DNA of 6,021 nucleotides from Acidimicrobiaceae bacterium (GCA_013044415.1 JABEUO010000093.1:1-6021); one strand, 5' to 3'; counted from the stretch's first letter, positions 1-5,793 are shown. Notes: generated by a model not told the origin, from the letters alone. Made by a program: numbers and translations.

Positions 1-1
1 A

Positions 2-1066
2 CCATCTAGATACGGTTCTTCGAGGCCATCGGACTCATCTGACCGAGGTCGCTACGATCGCGGTTCATCCTACCGGGGTGACCGCAACCAAGAGGGCCGC
101 TACTCCTCCGGACGACAGAGTGACTCGAGCAGTCGGTCTCCAAGACTAGAAGGTCGAGAAGTCGAAAGAGGGTCATCGAGGTCGGACAGTGGTCGTTTTG
201 AGCACGAAGCCTCGGTCGAGGACTCGCTTAAGAGCTATGGCTCTTTAGTTCGCAAGTCGCTTAGGGATCAGGAGATTGCCCTCGAAGAACCCTCACAAGC
301 CGAGGATGCTAAGTTGAAGTCGGTCGGACATGCGCTGCCCGACAGTAAAGCCGAGGTGTGGGTCAGAGAAGATACCGCCAAGCCAAATCGCAACCTCCGC
401 TATGTTGCCCCGCCTAGGCGGAGTTCCAAGAAACTCGATGCGATGTATAAGCAGGTGGAGAGTGAGCTCGCAGAGGCCGGAGTGAAGCGCCTGAGATCCC
501 TCGCTGCCAGAAACATGGTCGACGCAATAGACGCTTATGAGCACGATCGATATGGTGAGGCGCGAACAAAGCTGCTGAATGTCTTGGAGGTCGCACCCGA
601 TTTCATTTCCGCTATTGAACTGATCGGACTCACCGAATATCGGCTGGGTAAGTGGCAAGATGCAATTAAGCGCTTGGAGCACTGTTACCAGCTGACTGGG
701 TCAAGTTTGCAAGATCCAGTGATAGCCGACTGCTATCGAGCTTTGGGCCGCACGGAGGAACTTGAGGCGGTTTGGAAAAGACTCAAAGAGGCCTCTCCTG
801 GGGCGGAAGTGGTCGCCGAAGGGAGGATTGTTTATGCATCGTACCTCGCCGAGTCTGGCCAGGCCGCTCAAGCAATCGCCCTTCTAGAGACCGCGCTTGG
901 ACACGATCGACGACCAAGACTCCATGACCTTAGGCAAATTTATGTACTGGCGGGACTTTACGAAAGCGCGGGTAATGTTGCCCTAGCCAGAGAGACCTTC
1001 AAGTTGCTAATGGACTTTGATGCGACCCTCTACGACGTGGCCGAAAGACTCGCCGACCTCTCCTGA
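2..1066 (+). CDS. TPR-repeat protein with Arg/Ser/Gly-rich disordered N-terminus (5' partial)
   Basis: The frame is open from the left edge to TGA 1064-1066, giving 354 residues without a start, so the gene begins outside the window. A TTG at 314 could be read as a start, but the open frame before it has strong protein character and I treat it as coding. Residues 1-80 or so are low-complexity and hydrophilic (RGRYDRGSSYRGD-like, SSSRSPR), very rich in Arg, Ser, Gly, Asp and Glu, and probably disordered. From about residue 165 to the end the sequence is helical with TPR-like pairs: MVDAIDAYEHDRYGEARTKL, then AIELIGLTEYRLGKWQDAIK, then YASYLAESGQAAQAIALLE, then IYVLAGLYESAGNVALARE. TPR arrays normally bind protein partners, so a scaffold or adaptor role is inferred. 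No signal peptide or membrane segment is visible in this part. No specific function is recognised. Confidence is high for coding and for TPR, low for role. Confidence 0.85.
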   Translation, partial: PSRYGSSRPSDSSDRGRYDRGSSYRGDRNQEGRYSSGRQSDSSSRSPRLEGREVERGSSRSDSGRFEHEASVEDSLKSYGSLVRKSLRDQEIALEEPSQAEDAKLKSVGHALPDSKAEVWVREDTAKPNRNLRYVAPPRRSSKKLDAMYKQVESELAEAGVKRLRSLAARNMVDAIDAYEHDRYGEARTKLLNVLEVAPDFISAIELIGLTEYRLGKWQDAIKRLEHCYQLTGSSLQDPVIADCYRALGRTEELEAVWKRLKEASPGAEVVAEGRIVYASYLAESGQAAQAIALLETALGHDRRPRLHDLRQIYVLAGLYESAGNVALARETFKLLMDFDATLYDVAERLADLS

Positions 1067-1164
1067 GTCAAACTAGCTAATTGTCTGGTGATGATCGCAG
1101 ATTCGTTTTATCAGGCTTCACTTTGGACCATCGCCGTGTATGTACTGATTCCAGGTGACATTTC

Positions 1165-1171
1165 GAGGTGA
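1165..1171 (+). promoter_or_regulatory. Ribosome binding site deciding the DUF167 start
   Basis: GAGGTGA matches the anti-Shine-Dalgarno end of 16S rRNA, with GAGG 7 bases before TTG 1176. The same pattern (GGAGGTGA then ATG) precedes the anti-sigma gene. The alternative GTG at 1155 has nothing comparable. Confidence 0.5.
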
Positions 1172-1175
1172 TTCC

Positions 1176-1511
1176 TTGCAGGACAATTCATTTTTGAAGC
1201 CCGATGGCGATCGCTTGAAGGTCTACGTGCTAGTAAAGCCATCTTCTCGGCGCACTGAGGTCAAAGGAGTCAGGGATGAACGGTTGGAGGTTGCTTTGAC
1301 GGCACCAGCTAAAGAAAACAAGGCCAACGAGCAGCTAATTAGCTTTTTATCAGATTCGCTGGATGTTCCGAAGTCAGCCATTACTGTCTTGCTCGGACAT
1401 CACGCTCGGAAAAAGACGGTCGGGATTGGTCCCGTTAACGACCCTCAGGGAGTGGCAAGGAAGCTGGGCGAATTAGCCGATCGGTGGTCACTGGGTGGTT
1501 TACCTGGATAG
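1176..1511 (+). CDS. DUF167 / YggU-family protein
   Basis: A 111-residue protein with the DUF167 (YggU) signature. It has VYVLVKPSSRRTEVKGV (residues 16-32), then LEVALTAPAKENKANEQLI (37-55), the conserved KANE-L-FL-LDVPKS region, and VLLGHHARKKTV (71-82), which is the family's SG-SR-K-V strand. Family members are about 70-120 residues long and their biochemical role is not established, so none is claimed. I chose TTG 1176 because GAGG at 1165-1168, within GAGGTGA, lies 7 bases before it. A GTG at 1155 would add seven residues but has no ribosome binding site, and a TTG at 1194 would also leave the domain intact. The gene follows the TPR gene by about 110 bases in the same direction. Family call strong, exact start moderate. 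Confidence 0.85.
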   Translation: MQDNSFLKPDGDRLKVYVLVKPSSRRTEVKGVRDERLEVALTAPAKENKANEQLISFLSDSLDVPKSAITVLLGHHARKKTVGIGPVNDPQGVARKLGELADRWSLGGLPG

Positions 1512-1536
1512 GTACTTAGAACCAAACTTACTTGGT

Positions 1537-1554
1537 GGAGCTACATCTCCTTTT
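1537..1554 (+). terminator. Possible weak terminator after the DUF167 gene
   Basis: GGAG (1537-1540) pairs with CTCC (1547-1550) across a 6-base loop and is followed directly by TTTT (1551-1554), 26 bases after the stop codon. The stem is only 4 bp, so termination would be weak. Confidence 0.25.
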
Positions 1555-1591
1555 AAGTATCGTCTAGGCGGATCAAATCTGCCTGATTGAG

Positions 1592-1637
1592 CCGAGTATG
1601 CTCGGGTTGTTGGTCGGCATCCGAGCATGTTTTCGTT
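1592..1637 (+). terminator. Terminator-like inverted repeat with an overlapping alternative hairpin
   Basis: ATGCTCGG (1598-1605) and CCGAGCAT (1621-1628) form a perfect 8-bp inverted repeat with a 15-base spacer, followed by GTTTTCGTT (1629-1637). A competing 5-bp hairpin, CCGAG-TATG-CTCGG (1592-1605), uses the same bases of the left arm, so the two cannot form together. A third hairpin, a 7-bp stem with a CAA loop containing one G-T pair, lies just upstream at 1567-1583. This could end the DUF167 transcript, or form part of a conditional leader; the sequence alone does not decide. Confidence 0.35.
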
Positions 1638-1894
1638 CCACGGCACATCTCTGAATTCGATAACAGGTGCCTCGATGCTGAATCCAATTCAACCAACCCC
1701 ATTTAATGCGACACTCGCTGGGAGGCGTTAACCCGGTGATCAAAGGCTGCCGTCCCAAGACGCCAGAAAGAAGGATTTGAATTCCACCTAGTCTCGGCAG
1801 TGGTTACGCCAAGGGCCTGCAGTAGGCGAAAATTAAGGGATAGAGCACGCCCTAACGCACTCTAGCTAGCCACTCTTCCACTCTGCCGTAGATT

Positions 1895-1902
1895 GGAGGA
1901 GA
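1895..1902 (+). promoter_or_regulatory. Strong Shine-Dalgarno-like site with only a short leader ORF
   Basis: GGAGGAGA lies 7 bases before TTG 1910, which opens an 11-codon ORF (LISFDANHKQQ) ending at TGA 1943-1945. The site is too far (about 68 bases) from GTG 1970 to serve the FAD gene directly. It may drive a leader peptide, or be chance. Confidence 0.25.
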
Positions 1903-1969
1903 AACGAAGTTGATATCCTTCGATGCGAACCATAAGCAGCAATGAAATTAGAGGCTGTAGCCTGAAGCG

Positions 1970-3346
1970 GTGAGCAATTCTAACTTGGATAACTTCGTCG
2001 AAGAAATTAGCACAAAGCTTGATCCGGGCGCGATCGTGCGAGATCCGGAGTTGATCGCGGCTTTTACAACCGATTGGACCAGACGAGTTAGCGGTAAATG
2101 TGATCTGCTCGTCCGCCCAAGGGATCATCAAGGCGTTTTGGATGTGGTTCAGGCGGCGATCAATCATCACATTAAGCTCCAGATACAAGGGGGCAACACA
2201 TCACTCTCTGGTGGCTCGGTGCCACTGGAAGGAGAGGTACTCCTCAGCTTGGGTCGATTGTGCGCCAGGTGTGCGGTCGATCCGGATACTCTCGTCGCCA
2301 CGGTAGACGCCGGCGTGACTTTGGAGCGGCTTCAAAGGGAGGCAATGAAGTACAACTTGACCCTGGGAGTGGACTTAGCCTCACGAGGAACTGCTACCCT
2401 AGGTGGCATGGCGGCCACAAATGCAGGTGGACTCCACGTATTGCGCTATGGGTCGATGCGTTCGTCAGTGATCTCACTCAGATGTGTTTGGGGGGACGGG
2501 ACTGAGTCCCCACGAAGCGCACCCTTGATCAAGGACAACAGCGGTATATCACTTACCCCGCTTATCGTGGGCTCGGAAGGGACACTCGGGGTGATAACGG
2601 AGCTGACTCTGCGCCTTGTTCCGGTGCTAAATTCAAAGGCCGTGGCGATGGTACCCTTCGTGACGATAGCTGACGCCGTAGCCTTCGCTGGGAAGGTACG
2701 TCGAATGACTGAGGCAGTTTCTGCTATCGAGATGATTTCAAGGCGGGCGATCCGAATTGTCGAAGAGGTCAAAGGAGTTGTTTTCCCTATTCGGGAAACC
2801 TTCGAGGTGGCAGTTCTGTTGGAAATTTCATCCAACGCAGGTGCCGGCGATGAACTGATGGAGATCCTCCAGGGGACTTTGCTCGCTCCGCAGTTGCAGT
2901 CGACTCTTCTAGGAATCGATAACACCAGTTGGTCGGGACTTTGGCAATGGAGGGAGTCAATTACCGAATCTATCCAAAGGGTTGGAGAACCACTGAAACT
3001 AGACCTATCCGTTCCGGTATCAGCACTCGGCGACCTGTGGCGAGCCGTGGACGAAGTGCAGTCAGATCTCGCTGGCGGTCTTGATGTAATTAGATTTGGC
3101 CATCTAGGAGATGGAAATATTCATGTAAATCTGCTTGCCGAAGAGGAAGTTTTGGACCTGGCCGAGGTGGAGATTTATCGCAGAGTAGCGGAACTAGACG
3201 GATCGATAACGGCCGAACACGGTATTGGGACGCTAAAGAAGGAGTTCCTGTCACTTGTTCGCACAGAATGGGAGTTGGCGAGGATGCGTGATTTGATAGC
3301 TATCTTCAATCCAGGCAGAACCTTGAATCCAAATGTGCTGATTTAG
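1970..3346 (+). CDS. FAD-binding oxidoreductase, GlcD / D-2-hydroxyglutarate dehydrogenase type
   Basis: A 458-residue cytoplasmic flavoenzyme of the VAO/PCMH family, full length for the group. The FAD-binding half shows DLLVRPRDHQGV (45-56), the pyrophosphate loop GGNTSLSGG (74-82), TATLGGMAATNAGG (141-154) and LIVGSEGTLGVITEL (198-212). The C-terminal half shows LWQWRESI (324-331), KLDLSVPVS (343-351), the GHLGDGNIH metal/substrate motif (377-385), EHGIG (416-420) and the closing LNP (452-454). Family members oxidise 2-hydroxy acids such as D-2-hydroxyglutarate, glycolate or D-lactate and pass electrons to a carrier. TTDWTRRVSGKCDLLVRP resembles the D-2-hydroxyglutarate branch, but the substrate cannot be fixed by eye. 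GTG 1970 is the first start after stop TAG 1958 and lacks a good ribosome binding site. TTG 1985, with GGTGA 11 bases before it, is an alternative. A small ORF and the sigma genes follow in the same direction, so an operon is possible. Confidence 0.9.
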   Translation: MSNSNLDNFVEEISTKLDPGAIVRDPELIAAFTTDWTRRVSGKCDLLVRPRDHQGVLDVVQAAINHHIKLQIQGGNTSLSGGSVPLEGEVLLSLGRLCARCAVDPDTLVATVDAGVTLERLQREAMKYNLTLGVDLASRGTATLGGMAATNAGGLHVLRYGSMRSSVISLRCVWGDGTESPRSAPLIKDNSGISLTPLIVGSEGTLGVITELTLRLVPVLNSKAVAMVPFVTIADAVAFAGKVRRMTEAVSAIEMISRRAIRIVEEVKGVVFPIRETFEVAVLLEISSNAGAGDELMEILQGTLLAPQLQSTLLGIDNTSWSGLWQWRESITESIQRVGEPLKLDLSVPVSALGDLWRAVDEVQSDLAGGLDVIRFGHLGDGNIHVNLLAEEEVLDLAEVEIYRRVAELDGSITAEHGIGTLKKEFLSLVRTEWELARMRDLIAIFNPGRTLNPNVLI

Positions 3347-3352
3347 GGTGGA
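3347..3352 (+). promoter_or_regulatory. Ribosome binding site for the small Trp-rich ORF
   Basis: GGTGGA lies 8 bases before GTG 3361 and immediately after the FAD gene stop. It is the main argument that the small ORF is translated. Confidence 0.3.
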
Positions 3353-3375
3353 ATTTCTATGTGCCGAGCCGAGCT
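3350..3375 (+). promoter_or_regulatory. Weak candidate SigR-type promoter (GGAAT, 18 bases, GCT)
   Basis: GGAAT (3350-3354) is followed 18 bases later by GCT (3373-3375). The SigR/SigH-type consensus is GGAAT-N18-GTT, so the -35 matches fully and the -10 in two of three bases. It sits upstream of the sigma gene, where autoregulation is typical of this sigma group. Promoters this short arise often by chance. Confidence 0.2.
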
Positions 3376-3549
3376 AACTCCTGGCCTGCTCATTGGTGGT
3401 ACTGGTGTGCGAGGCTGGAGCGCTTGCAGAAGCAACATTCAGCCTCCAAACGGATCGACGCGGGTATGGTAGATAAAGGATGCGGGCAGGCGGTAGCCAG
3501 CTTTGATGATATTTCTAGCGGATCGCTTTCGATGAACTCGGCGAGGTGA
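3361..3549 (+). CDS. Possible small Trp-rich protein or leader peptide coupled to the sigma gene
   Basis: A 62-residue ORF that I do not recognise. For it: GGTGGA is well placed before GTG 3361, it starts 14 bases after the FAD gene stop, and its TGA (3547-3549) overlaps the sigma start GTG (3546-3548) as GTGA. That overlap would explain why the sigma gene has no ribosome binding site of its own. Against it: no known domain, and an odd composition. Four Trp (residues 8, 12, 13, 15) and a Cys (17) cluster near the N-terminus, followed by a short helix-like ARLERLQKQ stretch and a plain polar tail. A hairpin (3411-3446) lies inside it. It may be a real small protein, a translated leader controlling the sigma gene, or plain intergenic DNA. 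Confidence 0.35.
   Translation: MPSRANSWPAHWWYWCARLERLQKQHSASKRIDAGMVDKGCGQAVASFDDISSGSLSMNSAR
3411..3446 (+). promoter_or_regulatory. Two-tier hairpin inside the small ORF upstream of the sigma gene
   Basis: GAGGCTG (3411-3417) and CAGCCTC (3440-3446) form a perfect 7-bp stem. The 22-base loop contains a second stem, GCTT (3422-3425) with AAGC (3430-3433). No T-run follows, so this is not a simple terminator. Confidence 0.35.
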
Positions 3550-4148
3550 GTGTTATTTCTGAGTCAGATGGTATCGATGCGATTGGTGCCAATGTTACGA
3601 GTTCGTCAAGAGCTCTCCCCGAAATACTCCAAGCTGATAGGCCCGAATTCGCCGAGTCCGTTCGGCCCGAGATTCCAATCCTGTTGCACGTGGCCAGGTC
3701 ATACAGCGGAGCGGAAGCCGAGGACTTAGTCCAGGAGACGCTAACGAAGGCATTTAGGGCCTGGGATAGGTTCGACGGCAGGTACTTGAGAGCGTGGCTG
3801 TTGACGATACTGCGAAACACGGCCATCAATGCCGGCCGGAAGCGCAGGCCGGTACTTTCGGGCGATGCCGAGACCTTGGAGCAGCATCCTGATAGCTCCC
3901 TGGAGGCTAGTCCTCAGGATCTCGCTGAGAGCAATGATTTTGTCGCCAGTGTAAAGAAGGCGATTCTGGGCCTTTCCAGCCACTACCGGATAGCGGTTGA
4001 GCTTGTAGATATCGACGGTCTCAGCTACCAGGAGGCCGCCGACGTAATGGGGGTTCCCGTAGGGACGATAATGAGTCGTCTTCATCGTGGAAGACGACAG
4101 GTGAAAGAGGTGTTAGCAGAGCAGGGGCTAATCGGAGGTGAGCAATGA
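3546..4148 (+). CDS. ECF RNA polymerase sigma factor, SigR/SigH-like
   Basis: A 200-residue group 4 sigma factor with only regions 2 and 4. Region 2 spans about residues 33-100: AEDLVQETLTKAFRAWDRF (58-76) is the conserved 2.1/2.2 core-binding motif, and LRAWLLTILRNTAIN (81-95) is the 2.3/2.4 promoter-melting and -10 segment. An acidic linker follows (about 104-132). Region 4 (137-190) carries DGLSYQEAADVMGVPVGTIM (157-176), then SRLHRGRRQ, the -35-binding helix-turn-helix. The AVELVDIDGLSYQEAADVMG and GTIMSRLHRGRRQ stretches are close to the actinobacterial SigR/SigH oxidative-stress sigmas. GTG 3546 is the first start after an in-frame TAG at 3516. It has no Shine-Dalgarno but overlaps the stop of the small ORF as GTGA. 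Its own stop overlaps the anti-sigma ATG. Family call is strong, target regulon inferred. Confidence 0.93.
   Translation: MSVISESDGIDAIGANVTSSSRALPEILQADRPEFAESVRPEIPILLHVARSYSGAEAEDLVQETLTKAFRAWDRFDGRYLRAWLLTILRNTAINAGRKRRPVLSGDAETLEQHPDSSLEASPQDLAESNDFVASVKKAILGLSSHYRIAVELVDIDGLSYQEAADVMGVPVGTIMSRLHRGRRQVKEVLAEQGLIGGEQ
4134..4141 (+). promoter_or_regulatory. Strong ribosome binding site for the anti-sigma gene
   Basis: GGAGGTGA, inside the end of the sigma gene, places GGAGG 6 bases before ATG 4145. With the ATGA overlap it supports coupled, balanced synthesis of sigma and anti-sigma. Confidence 0.7.
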
Positions 4149-4408
4149 TCGATCACGGCTTGGACGATGATCATCCAAAGTCAATTCACTGCAGAACTGC
4201 CGCCCGATGCCTGCAGCAATATCTCGATAGCGAACTTAGGGACGAAGTACTCGTCGAAGCGATCAGCTACCATCTGGAACTTTGCCGAGACTGCGGCATG
4301 GAGGCGGAAACATATAGCCGTATAAAGGTTGCGATCGCATCAGAGGGTAAGGCGTTTGACTCGGAAACAATGGTCAGGTTGAATCGGTTTCTCGATGAGC
4401 TCCTCTGA
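4145..4408 (+). CDS. Zinc-binding anti-sigma factor, RsrA/RshA-like
   Basis: An 87-residue soluble protein with the ZAS signature H-x3-C-x2-C at His43, Cys47 and Cys50. An upstream Cys16 lies 26 residues before His43, close to the RsrA arrangement of C-x25-H-x3-C-x2-C. Cys22 is an extra candidate ligand. CLQQYLDSEL (22-31), then ISYHLELCRDC (40-50) and a C-terminal helix match the family layout, and there is no membrane segment. In RsrA/RshA, oxidation forms a disulfide, zinc is lost and sigma is released; the same switch is inferred here. The extra cysteine that RsrA/RshA carry after the zinc motif is absent (SEGKAFDSE region). The gene overlaps the sigma gene by ATGA and has a strong ribosome binding site, so the pair is almost certainly cognate. 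Confidence 0.88.
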   Translation: MIDHGLDDDHPKSIHCRTAARCLQQYLDSELRDEVLVEAISYHLELCRDCGMEAETYSRIKVAIASEGKAFDSETMVRLNRFLDELL

Positions 4409-4531
4409 TCCCCCGGGGCTTGCCAGCGCTAACCTTAGAGGCACTTATTAGAGATACTTAGGTCCGAATTAGCCTTCTTGACGTGCCTGTTAACCAGCGA
4501 GTAGATCTGGCGTTGTTTGCCTCATTTCCGA
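4409..4531. other. Intergenic gap between convergent genes
   Basis: The anti-sigma gene (+) and the sortase gene (-) converge here. Weak repeats are present: AGGCAC/GTGCCT (4439-4444 with 4483-4488) and CCAG/CTGG (4494-4497 with 4507-4510), the latter followed by CGTTGTTT. None is a convincing intrinsic terminator, though one would be expected. Confidence 0.4.
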
Positions 4532-5659
4532 TCAGGAGACAGAAAGTCCAGTTACGACGATTTTGTTGCCCTCCACGCTCTCGTGAACTACTACGGGATA
4601 TTTGCCATTGAGGGTAGTTGTAAGTGTTATTCCAACCGGAGTTGTAGTTTTCACTATTTCATTTACAAAAAGAGGGGTAGTGGAATAGAGCTTTTGACCC
4701 ATCAATTGTGCGGGGAAGCTTACATTTGGACCGAGGAGTTTAAGCCAGTCCGGCCGATTTTGCGACAGAGAGTGGAGCATTGCAAACCAGAGGTTCAGCC
4801 CTGAAGCCTCAAAGCTGAGAGTGGCGGGAGATTGGATGAAGGTAGAACTTGGCGAACCCGAGAAACTCATTGTTCCCATCATCTGGGAGTTGGTCGATAG
4901 GGTAATTCCTTGCTGAACGAGGGTTGGTGGAGCGGGTACGACGAGGTTAGGAATTGCCACCGTCGATTCCGTGGGCTGCTTCAGATTTTCGGTCGAAACC
5001 GGAACAGTTTTGAGATACTTAGCGGTCACTATGTATCGCGTAGGAGTGTAGAAGAGTGCCGTAGTGGGCCAGCAGGTATCTAGCACCACTCCGCCGACGG
5101 CACCGAACTTGAAGATTGCGCCCGGGTGGGTGACTTGATGCCCGGTGACCGTGAAGACCATCACCCCGCATGGCACGACGTATTTGATTTCATCGCCTAC
5201 CTGGAGATTGTCAATTTGTGAAAAGAAGCTAACGTCGTGGGCTGCCAGCAGGCCGGTACCAGTTTTACTCGGCCAAGGGGTACTGGGGTCGTGACCTATT
5301 GAAGTCTCTAAGGTGACCGGGTCGATACCCTGTACCACTGAAGCGAAAAGGCCAAGTTTCGGAATGTCGAGGATTCCGGGCCCCGGCATTGCTGCACAAG
5401 TGCTACCAGAGGGAGAATTTAGCACTCGCTTTATGTTTTGAATTTGTCCCTTGAGGATGGTTTGTGAACCGATGGACGACCTATGGTTCCAATACAGTGG
5501 GTAGCCGATGCCGATCGCTGCAACGAGGACCAGGATCACGCCAACGATTAGCTGTATTAACCTTAGTCTCCTTCTTGCGCGTCCCTTGGTTGGCTCTGTT
5601 GGCCCCTTCGCATTTGGGGGAACTTCGTCATGGTTGCCTTCCGATGGCGTGTCATTCAT
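4532..5659 (-). CDS. Membrane-anchored sortase with long C-terminal extension
   Basis: A 375-residue protein with a basic, Pro/Glu-rich cytoplasmic N-terminus (1-32), one membrane segment (about 33-55) and an extracytoplasmic sortase domain (about 95-215). Sortases cleave a C-terminal sorting signal and join the protein to the cell wall or a pilus subunit through a cysteine intermediate. The expected residues are visible: LDIPKLGLFASVVQGID (97-113), catalytic His141 in LLAAHDVSFFSQIDNLQVGDEI, Cys196 in LDTCWP and Arg208 in TPTRYIVTAKY. The usual AGHR motif reads AAHD. Two more cysteines (88 and 164) could form a disulfide. Residues 216-375 are an extension rich in Thr, Ser and Val that I do not recognise; many sortases end soon after the Arg strand. 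ATG 5659 follows a strong GGAGGAG. No sorting-signal protein is next to it in the window. Sortase call strong, class uncertain. Confidence 0.9.
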   Translation of the reverse strand: MNDTPSEGNHDEVPPNAKGPTEPTKGRARRRLRLIQLIVGVILVLVAAIGIGYPLYWNHRSSIGSQTILKGQIQNIKRVLNSPSGSTCAAMPGPGILDIPKLGLFASVVQGIDPVTLETSIGHDPSTPWPSKTGTGLLAAHDVSFFSQIDNLQVGDEIKYVVPCGVMVFTVTGHQVTHPGAIFKFGAVGGVVLDTCWPTTALFYTPTRYIVTAKYLKTVPVSTENLKQPTESTVAIPNLVVPAPPTLVQQGITLSTNSQMMGTMSFSGSPSSTFIQSPATLSFEASGLNLWFAMLHSLSQNRPDWLKLLGPNVSFPAQLMGQKLYSTTPLFVNEIVKTTTPVGITLTTTLNGKYPVVVHESVEGNKIVVTGLSVS

Positions 5660-5670
5660 GAGCTGATGAT

Positions 5671-5677
5671 CTCCTCC
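5671..5677 (-). promoter_or_regulatory. Ribosome binding site for the sortase gene
   Basis: On the minus strand GGAGGAG lies 11 bases before the ATG at 5659. It fixes the start, and with no gene upstream in that direction within the window it suggests an independently transcribed gene. A TACAAT a few bases further upstream on the minus strand is a possible -10 box, without a good -35. Confidence 0.6.
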
Positions 5678-5772
5678 GGAGTTAATTGTAGCGGCCGTAA
5701 TGTAGGGCCACTAGCTGAATTGATGGCCTTTATGGATAAATTCGAGGGAGTCATTGCTCGGTTTAATTGGGA

Positions 5773-5793
5773 TCTACGTGCGAGTCTACGTGC
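5773..5793. repeat. Two tandem 9-base repeats, 12-base period
   Basis: TCTACGTGC occurs at 5773-5781 and again at 5785-5793. The spacing is close to one DNA helical turn, as in tandem binding sites of some response regulators. It lies about 115 bases upstream of the sortase start. No regulator is identified. Confidence 0.4.

Larger units (their letters stand above)
1512..1969. other. Gene-free stretch of about 460 bases with several inverted repeats
   Basis: No convincing coding sequence is seen on either strand. The stretch holds the hairpins at 1537-1554 and 1567-1637. It also has a longer-range GGCGT/ACGCC pairing (1724-1728 with 1760-1764), three CACTC copies (1858-1862, 1871-1875, 1879-1883) and a strong Shine-Dalgarno-like GGAGGAGA at 1895-1902. 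A short hairpin, AGGC-TGTA-GCCT (1952-1963), sits just before the FAD gene start. I recognise no known riboswitch core here. A TTGATA at 1910-1915 could be a -35 box, but no good -10 follows at the right distance. Confidence 0.5.

Noticed and set aside
1573..1758. 61-codon minus-strand open frame in the gene-free stretch
   Set aside because: No recognisable domain, no clear ribosome site, and it runs through strong inverted repeats.
1766..1881. tRNA-Ser-like sequence on the minus strand, with a possible GGAAGAG/TTCTTTC acceptor stem and a TTCAAAT T-loop
   Set aside because: The T-stem and anticodon stem do not close, no clear anticodon arm can be drawn, and no CCA follows. At most a decayed tRNA; not supported as a gene.
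2446..2925. 159-codon minus-strand open frame
   Set aside because: Entirely antisense to the well-supported FAD oxidoreductase; composition typical of a complementary-strand shadow.
4517..4804. Open frame of 95 codons on the plus strand
   Set aside because: It lies antisense within the sortase coding sequence, has no domain and no good ribosome site; a shadow of the real gene.
4451..5021. Eleven-base repeat GAGATACTTAG near 4451 and again near 5011
   Set aside because: A few repeats of this length are expected by chance in 6 kb; no other shared sequence around the copies.
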